From positions 1 to 64,000 of the forward strand of contig CAUTZA010000004.1 of NCBI GenBank assembly GCA_963542845.1: a stretch of DNA of 64,000 nt, read 5' to 3'. Of the stretch, positions 27,984-37,545 are shown in pieces (position 1 is the first letter of the stretch; every line of letters begins with the position of its first letter). The stretch comes from JABCPO02 sp963542845. Lineage in GTDB: Bacteria; Bacillota; Clostridia; TANB77; CAG-508. A program made the translations under genes and the position numbers. The notes beneath the pieces are model-generated. The model made no database searches. It worked only from the letters and a program-made list of their open reading frames with translations, and was not told where the DNA came from.

Positions 27984-29186
27984 CTAATTCATATATTCTT
28001 GTAGTTTTTCTTTTAACTTTGGTACTCCTAGTTTTTTTAACGCTTTTGCTTCTATTTGTCTTATTCTTTCTCTTGTTACATTAAATACTTTTCCGTACTT
28101 CTTCTAATGTTCTTCCTTTTCCATTATCAAGCCCAAATCTAAGCTTTAATACCATTGCTTCTCTTTCTGTAAGGTTTTTCATTACTTCTTCTAGTTGTTC
28201 TTTTAAAAGTAAGTATGATGCTGATTCATGTGGTGCTGGTGTTTCTTCATCTGGTAAGAAATCCCCTAAGTGTGTATCTTCTTCATCTCCTACTGGAGTT
28301 TCTAATGATACTGGATCTACTGATATTCTTTGAATTTCAATTACTTTTTCTACTGTAAATCCGAAGTTCTTCTGCAAGTTCTTCTGTTGTTGCTTCTCTT
28401 CCCAATTGTTGTAGTAAGTGTCTTTGTGTTCTTACAAGCTTATTAATTGTTTCTACCATATGTACTGGTATTCTTATAGTTCTTGCTTGATCTGCTATTG
28501 ATCTTGTTATCGCTTGTCTAATCCACCATGTTGCATATGTACTAAATTTATATCCTTTTGTTACATCAAACTTTTCTACCGCTTTTATAAGTCCCATGTT
28601 TCCTTCTTGAATTAAGTCTAAGAATAACATTCCTCTTCCTACATATTTTTTAGCAATTGATACAACAAGTCTTAAATTTGCTTCTACTAAACGTTTTGTT
28701 GCCTCTTCATCACCTTCTAGTGCTCTTGTTGCAAATTCCATTTCTTCTTCTGCTGTAAGTAGTGGTATTTTACCAATTTCTCTTAAATATAGTTTAACTG
28801 GATCATTTACGCTTATTTCGTCTAGTATACTTGCATATTTTGCATCATCTATTTCAATTTCTTCGATATTATCAAGATCCATAAATTCTTCTGATATATC
28901 ATCATCTTGTTTAAGTAAATCAATTCCTACGTCTTCAAATTTATTTAATATATCTTCAATTTCATCTGGATTAACATCTCCGCAGTTCTTCTGCTAATTC
29001 TCCATATGTAATTGTTCCACCTTTTTCTTTTACCTTATTTAATATATTTTTAACAGTATTATCAGATGCATCATCTTCTGCCATACTTTCTTCTCTTCTG
29101 TTTAATTCTTCCATTGCTTGTTTTGCTGTCTTTTTTCCTACAACAATTTCATCATTAGTATTTTTTTCTTTTTTATCTTTTAACAT
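27984..29186 (-). CDS. rpoD: Housekeeping sigma factor RpoD (sigma-A), three CGGA sites
   Basis: 399 residues. Sites (complement): 28979-28982 gives ELAEELGDVNPDEI in region 1.1; 28360-28363 gives ELAEELGFTVEKV in region 3; 28092-28095 gives TLEEVGKVFNVTRERIRQIE in region 4.2, the -35 binding helix-turn-helix, where this Gly is invariant. Regions 1.2 (DPVKLYLREIGKIPLLT), 2 (LRLVVSIAKKYVGRG, DLIQEGNMGLIKAV, YKFSTYATWWIRQAI) and 4 are present. In triplets the factor breaks into three, so all transcription in the cell depends on efficient decoding of CGGA. Confidence 0.98.
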
Positions 29187-29259
29187 TTATACCCCTTTAT
29201 TTATATGTATTATTTGAGTTTTTTGTCTTTTTTACTTGTTAACTTTCTTATTATTTCTA

Positions 29260-30214
29260 TTATTTTTTATTATTGCTATTGTAATTAAATTTTTCTTTAC
29301 TATTTTCTTTTTCTTTTTTTCTATCTTTTAATACATCTGTAAGTGCACCTAAAGTTCCGAAGTGCTGATGTAGCTTCAAACGGTATAAATATCTTATTTG
29401 CATCACCTTTTGCTACTTCATTTAATGTTTCTAATGCTTTTAATTGAACTAGTTTATCATCTGGACCTGCTGCTTTTATAGCATTATATACCATTTCTAT
29501 TTTTTTAGCTTCTGCTTCAGATATTTGTCTTATTGCTTCTGCTTCCCCTAAAGCTCTTCTTATTTGTGCTTCCTTGTCTGCTTCTGCTTCTAAGATTTTA
29601 GCCTGTTTTCTACCTTCTGCAAGTGTTATTGCTGATTGTCTTTCTCCTTCTGCTTGAAGAAGTGCAGCTCTTTTATTTCTTTCTGCATTCATTTGTTTTT
29701 CCATTGATTCTTGGATATCTCTTGGTATTTTTATTTCTTTTATTTCTACTTTTTCTACATTACATCCCCAAGAAACTGTTGCTTCATCTAGTACATTTCT
29801 TAGTTTTGCATTTATCTTATCTCTTGAGCTAAATGTTTCGTCTAATTCCATTTTTCCTATAACATCTCTCATTGCTGAAACTGCTAAGTTTTCTATCCCT
29901 AGTGCTAATGATTCTATTTCATATATTGCCATTACTGGATCTACTATTTGATAAAAAACAACTGTATCTATAGCTATAGATACATTATCTAATGTTATAA
30001 CCTCTTGTGGTTTTATATCCATTATTTGTTTTTTTAACGATACTACAGCTCTTACTTTATCTATAACTGGTATTATTAGTGTAAGTCCTGGTTTTGCAAC
30101 TCTACTAAATTTACCAAGTCTTTCTATAACATATACTTCTGCTTGGTTTACTATTTTTATACTTGCTATTACAATAATTATAAATATTACAGCTAAAATT
30201 ATTAATGTTTCCAT
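29260..30214 (-). CDS. SPFH/stomatin-like membrane protein, one CGGA site
   Basis: 317 residues: N-terminal transmembrane helix (LIILAVIFIIIVIASIKI), SPFH domain (AEVYVIERLGKFSRVAKPGL), coiled coil rich in Ala/Glu/Arg (AEGERQSAITLAEGRKQAKI) and C-terminal IFIPFEATSALGTLGAL. CGGA 29356-29359 (complement) supplies the first Gly of ALGTLGAL, which is typical for the family. Membrane quality control or raft-like scaffold. Monocistronic as far as I can see. Confidence 0.9.
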
Positions 30215-30282
30215 TGTTGTCTCCTTTTTATTAATACAATAATCTCATATCTATTCTAGCACGTTTTTTGGTATTTTTCAAA

Positions 30283-31960
30283 TTATTTTGAAATGGTATA
30301 TACTTTTCCGGTAAAAGTTTTTATTTTCATTTATAACCTTGTACTCTCCATTTAATTTTTGTAAAATTTTATCTATTTTATCTAAATGTGTATTGTATAA
30401 GAATATATTTATTTTATCTTTTTTTCTTATTTCAGCTATCCCTGTCTCTTTTTCATTACTATTATTTTCACTAACCTTGTTTATATCTGCAAAATATAAA
30501 TTAACATCCTTTGTATATCTTGTAATATCACTATTTACTTCATAAAAATTATTATAATAATATATATAATCTTTAACTCCTGTTTTTTCTATTTCCTTAT
30601 ACATATTATTACTTCCTTTGTATAGGAATTCATTTTTTTCTGCTGCTGTCATTGACATTGTCATATATGCAATTACTATTATAACTATAATTGACATTCT
30701 TAATACTTCTTTTTTTACTAATATTTCCATTACAAATTTTAGTATATATACTAAAATAATATGTATTAATGGAACAATTACTAGGAAATATCTAATACTC
30801 ATAAATGGTACTATCTTACCTACTAGCATAAAATACATAATTGTGCTTATTCCTGCTATACTTAATATGTATTTATCTATCTTTTCATTTTTTTTACTTT
30901 GTTCTTCTTTATTTCCTTTTGATACTTTTGATTCTATTTTTACAGTTTTTAATCCATTTTCTACTATTTTTCTTATAACAGCAAGTGTAATAAATATGAT
31001 AAATATTGGTATTAATATATTACCAAGTTCTGCAAATATATTTATATTAAAAACATTCATCCCATTTCTTAATCTTTCTGCATAATCTGCTAGATTTAAT
31101 AGGTTTCCTGTACTTTCTGCTCCTCTATGTGTTCCAAACATATGAATATAAAAACTTGGATATATTAAGCTATATATTAAAAGTCCTAAAATATTTATTC
31201 CTACATATGTACATATTCTTGAAATTTTAACTTTTTTAAATAACATTATTATAAACAAAACTAATGATATTAAAACTGATATTATTATAAAGTGATAATG
31301 TGTTAACATTCCAAACACAAATATAGTAACAAGTTGTATAATATCTTTTTTACTAATATTCTTGTTTTCTATAACATTCGTTTTTAATATATCTATTATC
31401 TTGTTTAGATATAATAATACAAATAATATTAATAATTCATACATACGTATAAATAAGGTACTAAATATAGCTCCTGTAGATACTCCATAAATTGCAACTA
31501 GTACAAATGCCCATATCGTTGATTTAAATATTTTCTTACCTATTATATACAATACTGCACATATTCCTACAAATATAATTATATTTAAAATTATTCCAGT
31601 CCATTTAGTGAAATTTCCAAAGCTCAATGCACTTGCTGTATGTAATAGAAAATAATACATAGGTGGGTGTACATCTTGTGTTTGGTTATAATACACTGTA
31701 TCATACCTTAAAACTTCATCTTTGCTTACCACAAGCATTTCTTTTATCTTATTACCTGATATCCATATATTATTAAATTCAGGTGCAGTTTGTATCATTC
31801 CTGCACCCTCTTTCATATTCATTAAAGTATATGAAAATGTTTCATCCATGAAAAAATCTTCTTTTTGATACCCAAAATATACTCTTATTCCTATAAGTAT
31901 TAATATAATTATAATCAGATATTTTAATGCTTTTTTCTTATCTATAATTAATTCTTCCAT
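30283..31960 (-). CDS. GT-C-fold membrane glycosyltransferase (PMT/ArnT-like), one CGGA site near the end
   Basis: 558 residues with about 10-11 transmembrane helices. The first outer loop has DFFMDETFSY (acidic catalytic-type motif) and DVHPPMYYFLLH, typical of family GT39/GT83-like polyprenyl-sugar transferases. CGGA at 30307-30310 (complement) changes the end to NFYGKVYTISK; a triplet reading gives a tail only two residues longer, so this site is supported only by the general rule. Forms an operon with the two preceding genes (overlap of one base). Confidence 0.75.
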
Positions 31961-32448
31961 TATATAATTTCTCCCATTTTAGCAAGTGTAGATATAATCT
32001 TAGTGTTTTTTACAGCACATATAATTATATATACAATAATTAATATTATTCCTATTTTATTTATTTTAATATTAATCATTCCTGCCGCTGATTTTTGTCT
32101 ATTTATCTTTTCATTTACTTTCCAGTATTTAAGTTTTTCTTTTTGATATCTATTTAGTACTTTCATATATTTTTGATATTCATCTTCCCATAATTTTGTT
32201 GGTACTTTTTCAAATGCTGAAAATACTTGTTCTGCTTCTTTTATAAATATAATCTGTTCTTGTATATCTAAATTTTCATATACCTTACTAAATGCATATA
32301 ACTTTTTTAACTTTTCTGTAGATTTTATAAAATCCCAAAAGTCATTTACTTCCATTCCTGCCATTCTAATATTGTAAATCATATATGATACAATCGCTAT
32401 AATAATTGTAAGTAGTACTAATGCTACTGTTATTAATATTCCTTCCAT
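31960..32448 (-). CDS. Membrane protein with two helices, function unknown
   Basis: 162 residues: an N-terminal transmembrane helix, a cytoplasmic or extracellular helical domain of about 100 residues (LKKLYAFSKVYENLDIQEQI), and a C-terminal transmembrane helix (IGIILIIVYIIICAV). Overlaps its neighbours at both ends. It may work with the glycosyltransferase. Not recognised. Confidence 0.6.
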   Translation of the reverse strand: MEGILITVALVLLTIIIAIVSYMIYNIRMAGMEVNDFWDFIKSTEKLKKLYAFSKVYENLDIQEQIIFIKEAEQVFSAFEKVPTKLWEDEYQKYMKVLNRYQKEKLKYWKVNEKINRQKSAAGMINIKINKIGIILIIVYIIICAVKNTKIISTLAKMGEII

Positions 32449-33470
32449 TAATCAAATAATCCTTTTTCTTCTGTTTCTTCTTTATTCTCTTCCTCTTCTA
32501 GACTATCTATATCATCAACCCAATTCGTATGTTCTTCTTCATCCCATAATCCTGAGTTTCCTTCCATTATATAGTCTTCTAAGTCTTCATCTTGCTTGTT
32601 TATATCTACAAACATTTCTTTTTCTTCACTTCCAAGCTCATAGTATTCTTCATTTTTTTCACCATTTATCCTGTTGATTAAATTTTTAAATATATTTTTT
32701 TTGCTTTTTCCTATTTTCGTTTTTTCTGTATTTCCTAGTTCTCCTTGAAAAATATTTTCTTCCTCTTCTGTTTCATCACTTGATTCAAAAAGTTGTTTTT
32801 CTTCTTTCTCTTCATACTTCTTGTTCTTATTCTCATAAATACTTCTTGCTATAGCTTCTTCTACCGTAAGCACTTTTTCAAAATCTACTATGCTTTTAAT
32901 ATTTTCATCAATAATATCAAATTCTATCTCCTCATTTAATAAATCCGAAATATTTGTATCTAAATATCTTCCGACTATTTCTTTTTCTTTTCGATCTTCT
33001 GGAAATATTCCTAAGTTAAGATATCGCCAAATTATATGGTTTTCATATGAACTAAATAAATTTAGCATATTTCTTTCAATATTTTCTTTTCTTAGTCTTA
33101 CATTATCTGTAGCTATTTCATACACATATTTTTCCTTTGTTATATGTACATATATTTCTTCTACTTGCCTATTATTTTTATTCAATTCTTCTTTTAAAAT
33201 CATAAACTTATTATATAGTTTTGACATTATATCTGAATATTCTTTTTCTGATATATTAAACATATATGGTACTTCATAACAATTTATATATTGCCTTTTA
33301 AATATACTATTTGGTAAATAATAGAAGAATAATTCGCCTTTTCTTATTCTAGAATCAGGCATACTTACATATAATTCTATATTCTTCCATTTTTCCGGTA
33401 TTATATAATAAATTAATTCTTGAATTTGACTTGCTATTTCTAAAGCTTTGTCAGTTTCTTTTTTTCTCAT
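32448..33470 (-). CDS. YezG-like (DUF600) N-terminal domain with long acidic tail
   Basis: 340 residues. The first 130 residues resemble the YezG/DUF600 immunity-protein fold: IASQIQELIYYIIPEKWKNI, GELFFYYLPNS, VPYMFNISEKEYSDIMSKL. The rest is acidic and probably disordered, ending EEEENKEETEEKGLFD. YezG proteins neutralise nuclease toxins, but no LXG toxin is nearby, and the gene sits in an operon with a glycosyltransferase, so the role may differ. No CGGN site. Confidence 0.55.
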   Translation of the reverse strand: MRKKETDKALEIASQIQELIYYIIPEKWKNIELYVSMPDSRIRKGELFFYYLPNSIFKRQYINCYEVPYMFNISEKEYSDIMSKLYNKFMILKEELNKNNRQVEEIYVHITKEKYVYEIATDNVRLRKENIERNMLNLFSSYENHIIWRYLNLGIFPEDRKEKEIVGRYLDTNISDLLNEEIEFDIIDENIKSIVDFEKVLTVEEAIARSIYENKNKKYEEKEEKQLFESSDETEEEENIFQGELGNTEKTKIGKSKKNIFKNLINRINGEKNEEYYELGSEEKEMFVDINKQDEDLEDYIMEGNSGLWDEEEHTNWVDDIDSLEEEENKEETEEKGLFD

Positions 33471-33482
33471 CTAATTTTTATA

Positions 33483-34256
33483 CTATTCTCCTAATTTATG
33501 TCCTGAATATATTATCTTAGCAAATTTTTCTGGATCTAAACTTGCTCCTCCTACTAATACTCCATCAATATTTTCTTTTAATAATATTTCATTTGAATTT
33601 TGTTCATTTACACTTCCACCATATAATACTGGAACATCTATATCTAATATTTCTTTTACCTTATCTCTTATGACTTTACACATATTATCTGCATCATCAC
33701 TACTACAAACTTTACCTGTTCCTATTGCCCAGATTGGTTCATATGCTATTATTAGCTCTTCTTCATTTGATATATTTTCTTTTGAAATACCTTCTAAAGC
33801 TTTTACTATTTGGTTTTCTACAAATTCTTTTGTTTTTCCTTCATTATATGTTTCTTCACTTTCTCCAACACATAACACAACTCTTATACCATTATTTAAT
33901 CCAGCTTTTACCTTTTCATTAATTATGCTATCATCTTCTTTAAATATTTCTCTTCTTTCTGAATGTCCTACAAGTACATGTTCTGCATTTAATGCTTTTA
34001 CCATTTCATATGATATTTCTCCTGTATATGCTCCTTTTTCTTTAAAATACATATTTTGAAGTCCCACATATATTTGTTCTTCTTTCATTAAGTTTGCAAT
34101 ATAGTAATCTACTGATGGTACAAAAAGTACTATTTTTCTTACATCTTCTTTTCCTTTTAACATTTTTGTTAATCTGTTTATACCTTCCATGTATTTTGCC
34201 GCTTCATCTGGAAGCATATTCATTTTCCAATTTCCCATTATATATTTCTTTTTCAT
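33483..34256 (-). CDS. tpiA: Triosephosphate isomerase
   Basis: 257 residues. GNWKMN, catalytic His in HVLVGHSERR, Glu in IIAYEPIWAIGTGK, and VLYGGSVN, GVLVGGASLD phosphate loops. Glycolysis. Distant from gapA-pgk. No CGGN site despite many glycines. Confidence 0.98.
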   Translation of the reverse strand: MKKKYIMGNWKMNMLPDEAAKYMEGINRLTKMLKGKEDVRKIVLFVPSVDYYIANLMKEEQIYVGLQNMYFKEKGAYTGEISYEMVKALNAEHVLVGHSERREIFKEDDSIINEKVKAGLNNGIRVVLCVGESEETYNEGKTKEFVENQIVKALEGISKENISNEEELIIAYEPIWAIGTGKVCSSDDADNMCKVIRDKVKEILDIDVPVLYGGSVNEQNSNEILLKENIDGVLVGGASLDPEKFAKIIYSGHKLGE

Positions 34257-34354
34257 AATTTACCTCTTTTCATTATTTTAATTTAAAAATTAAAATTAAA
34301 TTATTTTTTAATCTTTTAAATTTTTAACACTATTAAACTTTATTTTTCATTTTC

Positions 34355-35668
34355 TTATTCTTCTAACATTCCTGCTAAATATCCGGCTAGAATATGCAAT
34401 TTGAAGATTAAATCCTCCTGTTAATGCATCTACATCTATGATCTCTCCTGCAAAATATATATTTTTAACAATCTTACTTTCCATTGTTTTTGGATTAATT
34501 TCTTTTGTATCAATTCCTCCGGTGTGTTATTATCGCCTCTTTTATATCCCTATATGATAATAATTCTATTCTAAAATCTTTTAACCCTATTATTATCATA
34601 TTTCTTTCTTCTTTTGTAATATTGTTTATCTTTTTAGTTTCATCTATACCAAGTTTTTGAAGGAATACTTCTCCAAAGCTTTCAGGCATCAACCCCCTTA
34701 TAACAGTTTTTATCTCCTTGTTAATATTTTCCTCAAAATCTCTTTCAATTCTTCTTTTTACTTTTTCAGTATCAAGTCCAGGTTTTAAGTCTATTGAAAT
34801 AACTATTTTTCTTTCTTTAAATAGTTCATTTAACTTTTCTTCTAATTTATCTGTTTTTCTTAAATCTTCTCCCTTAATTTTGTATTTTTTAGATACTAAA
34901 TTATATAACTTACTTGATATTCTAAGTACTGTAGGTCCTGATATTCCAAAATGTGTAAAAAGTATTTCTCCAAATTCTTCTAATACCTTTTCATTTTCTA
35001 TTATTAGACTAACATTTACATTTTTAAGCGTTATTCCTTGCACCTCTTTTATACTATCTGCATCATAAATATTAAAAGGGATAAGCCCTCCAAATATTGG
35101 CACAACATTATGTCCGAAGTTTTTTAGAAAACTCATATCCGGTCTCCTGTACTTCCTGTAAGAGGATAACTCTTTCCTCCTGTTGCAATTATACACTTAT
35201 CAAAAATATTTGTATCTCCTTTAGAATCTAAAACAGATATTTTACCACTCTCTTCTGATATATTTTTCACAGCATTTTTTAAATTTAACCTAAGCTTATT
35301 CCCATACTTATTTAATTCTGAAATAATTGCTTCTGCTACATCTTTTGACTTATCAGTAACCGGAAATATTCTTCCGTCCTCTTTCTACTTTTGTTTCTAA
35401 ACCATTTCTATTTAAAAGACTTACAATATCCCTATTAGTAAAACTTGTAAATGCCTTATACATAAACTTCTTATTACTTTCAATCATGTCTATAAACTTA
35501 AGGATATCCATATCATTTGTTATATTACATCTTCCCTTACCTGTTATAAGTAACTTTTTTAAAAGAATAGGATTTTTTTCATATAACCAAACTTCATGAT
35601 TATTCTTAAGTGCTGATATTGCCGCCATTATTCCGGGCAGGTCCTCCACCTATTATTGCTACTTTCAT
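34355..35668 (-). CDS. BaiN/HI0933-family flavoprotein, six CGGA sites
   Basis: 435 residues, FAD/NAD(P)-dependent oxidoreductase of unknown substrate. Sites (complement): 35632-35635 in MKVAIIGGGPAGIMAA (last Gly of the dinucleotide fold); 35373-35376 in VERGGRIFPVTD; 35138-35141 and 35113-35116 in GSTGDGYEFSKKLGHN; 34518-34521 in AIITHGGIDTKEIN; 34382-34385 in AYSSGYLAGMLEE. All but one are conserved positions of the family. The start at 35668 has GGAGA upstream; in triplets the first nine codons are cut off, and at least six short frames remain. Confidence 0.95.
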
Positions 35669-35739
35669 ATTTCTCCATCTATATTTTTTCATTTTCTATT
35701 ATATACTATATAACTTGCTTTTACTATTATATATACAAA

Positions 35740-35781
35740 AATAATGTAAAAGCCATTATTTTAGCTCTTACATTACTTATT
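35740..35781 (-). terminator. Terminator after the histidine phosphatase gene
   Basis: Minus-strand TAATGTAAGAGC and GCTTTTACATTA flank a loop and are followed by T5. Confidence 0.7.
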
Positions 35782-35783
35782 TT

Positions 35784-36304
35784 TTAGATATTATAAGTAA
35801 GTACTTCACAATTTTTCAGCTTATACCTACTATAATTTCCATCTTTAGGTTCTCCTTCAAAATAACATTTAGCATATATACTTACTCCTGCATGTGTTAC
35901 TATCAAAATATTTTTGCCATTATATTTTTTTCTACTTCAGATAAGAAATTTTCTATTCTTCCTCTAAAATTATGTAATGGTTCTATTCCCAATTTTGAAT
36001 CATTTTCGTCAGTAAAATCAACCATATTTACACATTCAGATTTTAACTTTCCTTCCAATTCTCCATTACATCTTTCTATTAATCTTTCATCAATTTCAAT
36101 ATCATCATCTGTAATTATTTTTGCTGTTTCTAATGCTCTTTTTAAAGGACTTGAAAACACTTTGTCAAACTTAATTTCTTTAAGCTTTTCTTTAATTTCT
36201 CTTGCTTGTTCTCTTCCTTTACTATTTAACTTAATATCTATTCTTCCTTGGTATCTTCCTTTAAGATTCCAATCTGTTTGTCCATGTCTAACTAAATATA
36301 TCAT
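35784..36304 (-). pseudogene. Histidine-phosphatase (phosphoglycerate-mutase-like), frameshift in an A7 run
   Basis: The N-terminal part has the RHG motif (MIYLVRHGQTDWNLKGRYQG) and later FSSPLKRALETAKII. The frame then breaks at a run of seven A (35925-35931, complement): with eight A it continues YNGKNILIVTHAGVSIYAKC, with the second catalytic His, to a stop at 35784 and a size of 173 residues. No CGG is present here, so this is a different kind of event: a sequencing error in a homopolymer, a true -1 mutation, or transcriptional slippage on the A-run. Confidence 0.7.
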
Positions 36305-36351
36305 TTTTACCTCAATTACAATTATTATATAATATATAAATAATATATAAA

Positions 36352-36900
36352 TTAATTATTAATATTCTTCCAGTTTTCTTTAGTAATTCCATAAATATAG
36401 TTATCTAAGAATTTACCATAAAGACATTCATTATCTTTAAGCATTCCCTCTTTAGTAAATCCTAACTTTTCTGTTATTGCTTGACTTGCATAATTTTCTG
36501 TAGCTGTTAAAATACTTATCCTATTTAAGTTTAATTCATTAAATGCATAATCAATCATAAATTTTGTAGTTCTTACCATAATTCCTTTTCCTGTAAATTC
36601 TTTTGCAAGCCAGTAACCTATTTCTGTTTTCTTATTTCTAAAATCTAAATCTTTAAGTTCAATACTTCCTGCAAATTTTCCATTATAATATATTGCTAAT
36701 GGTAATGATATATTATTTTTCTCATTATTTAAGCACACTTTTGTAAAATCAATTACATCTTGTTTACTATGATAAAAATCAAGCCATCCTAGCCATTTTT
36801 TCAAAAACTCCCTATTTTTATCAATAATATCATATCTTTCTTCTGCATCATCTACAGTAAAACTTTTTAACACAATATTCTCATCTATTTTTAATTCCAT
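36352..36900 (-). CDS. GNAT acetyltransferase, RimJ/RimL-like
   Basis: 182 residues. GNAT fold with EIGYWLAKEFTGKGIMVRTT (acetyl-CoA loop) and NRISILTATENYASQAITEK then LGFTKEGMLKDNE, typical of RimJ/RimL N-acetyltransferases. The substrate is not predictable. No CGGN site. Confidence 0.85.
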   Translation of the reverse strand: MELKIDENIVLKSFTVDDAEERYDIIDKNREFLKKWLGWLDFYHSKQDVIDFTKVCLNNEKNNISLPLAIYYNGKFAGSIELKDLDFRNKKTEIGYWLAKEFTGKGIMVRTTKFMIDYAFNELNLNRISILTATENYASQAITEKLGFTKEGMLKDNECLYGKFLDNYIYGITKENWKNINN

Positions 36901-36923
36901 TCTACACCTCCAAAAATTAAATA

Positions 36924-37382
36924 TTACATATTATTTTTTAATACTTCAATTCCCACGTTATATATCTTAGCATGTTCAATCGTATCAAATAAATAATCAA
37001 CCGGTTTATCTACATCTGTAATATCTTTAACTATTCTATATTCAGAGTGTTCATCTTCTTGTAAAATTATATTATTCTCACCTTGACCATCTCTTAATTC
37101 TGCTTGATAAACTATTCTAGTAAAAACTGTTTCCTTAGCTTCATCATAATTACTATCTTCATGTAATATTGGACCAATTACAATATCTAAATTGACTTCT
37201 TCTTTTGTTTCACGAATAGCAGCAACACTTGGTGTTTCTCCTTCTTCTACCATTCCTCCTGGTATATCCCAATATTCTGGTAAAGAATTTTCTTTGCCCC
37301 TTTTCATTTTTGTTCTTTTTATTAATAAGTATCTATCATTTAACTTGACTAAAGCATGTGCTATCAATTTAAACTTTTGCAT
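36924..37382 (-). CDS. NUDIX hydrolase
   Basis: 152 residues, with Nudix box GGMVEEGETPSVAAIRETKE then EVNLDI. Substrate unknown; the sequence is unlike the NUDIX protein at 14099. No CGGN site. Confidence 0.88.
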   Translation of the reverse strand: MQKFKLIAHALVKLNDRYLLIKRTKMKRGKENSLPEYWDIPGGMVEEGETPSVAAIRETKEEVNLDIVIGPILHEDSNYDEAKETVFTRIVYQAELRDGQGENNIILQEDEHSEYRIVKDITDVDKPVDYLFDTIEHAKIYNVGIEVLKNNM

Positions 37383-37490
37383 ATAACATTTCCTTTCTTA
37401 TCCCACATTTTCTCCATTCTACAGTTCCTAAAATTTAATATTACATAGTTATTATATCATCTTCTTAAAGCTTTTTCACTATTATATATT

Positions 37491-37523
37491 AAAATGAATG
37501 AGTAACTTTTAATCACTCATTCA
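37491..37523 (-). terminator. Terminator of valS
   Basis: Minus-strand AATGAGTGATTAAAAGTTAC then TCATT folds into a hairpin followed by a T-rich tail. Confidence 0.7.
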
Positions 37524-37545
37524 TGATTTTATATATTATATTTTT

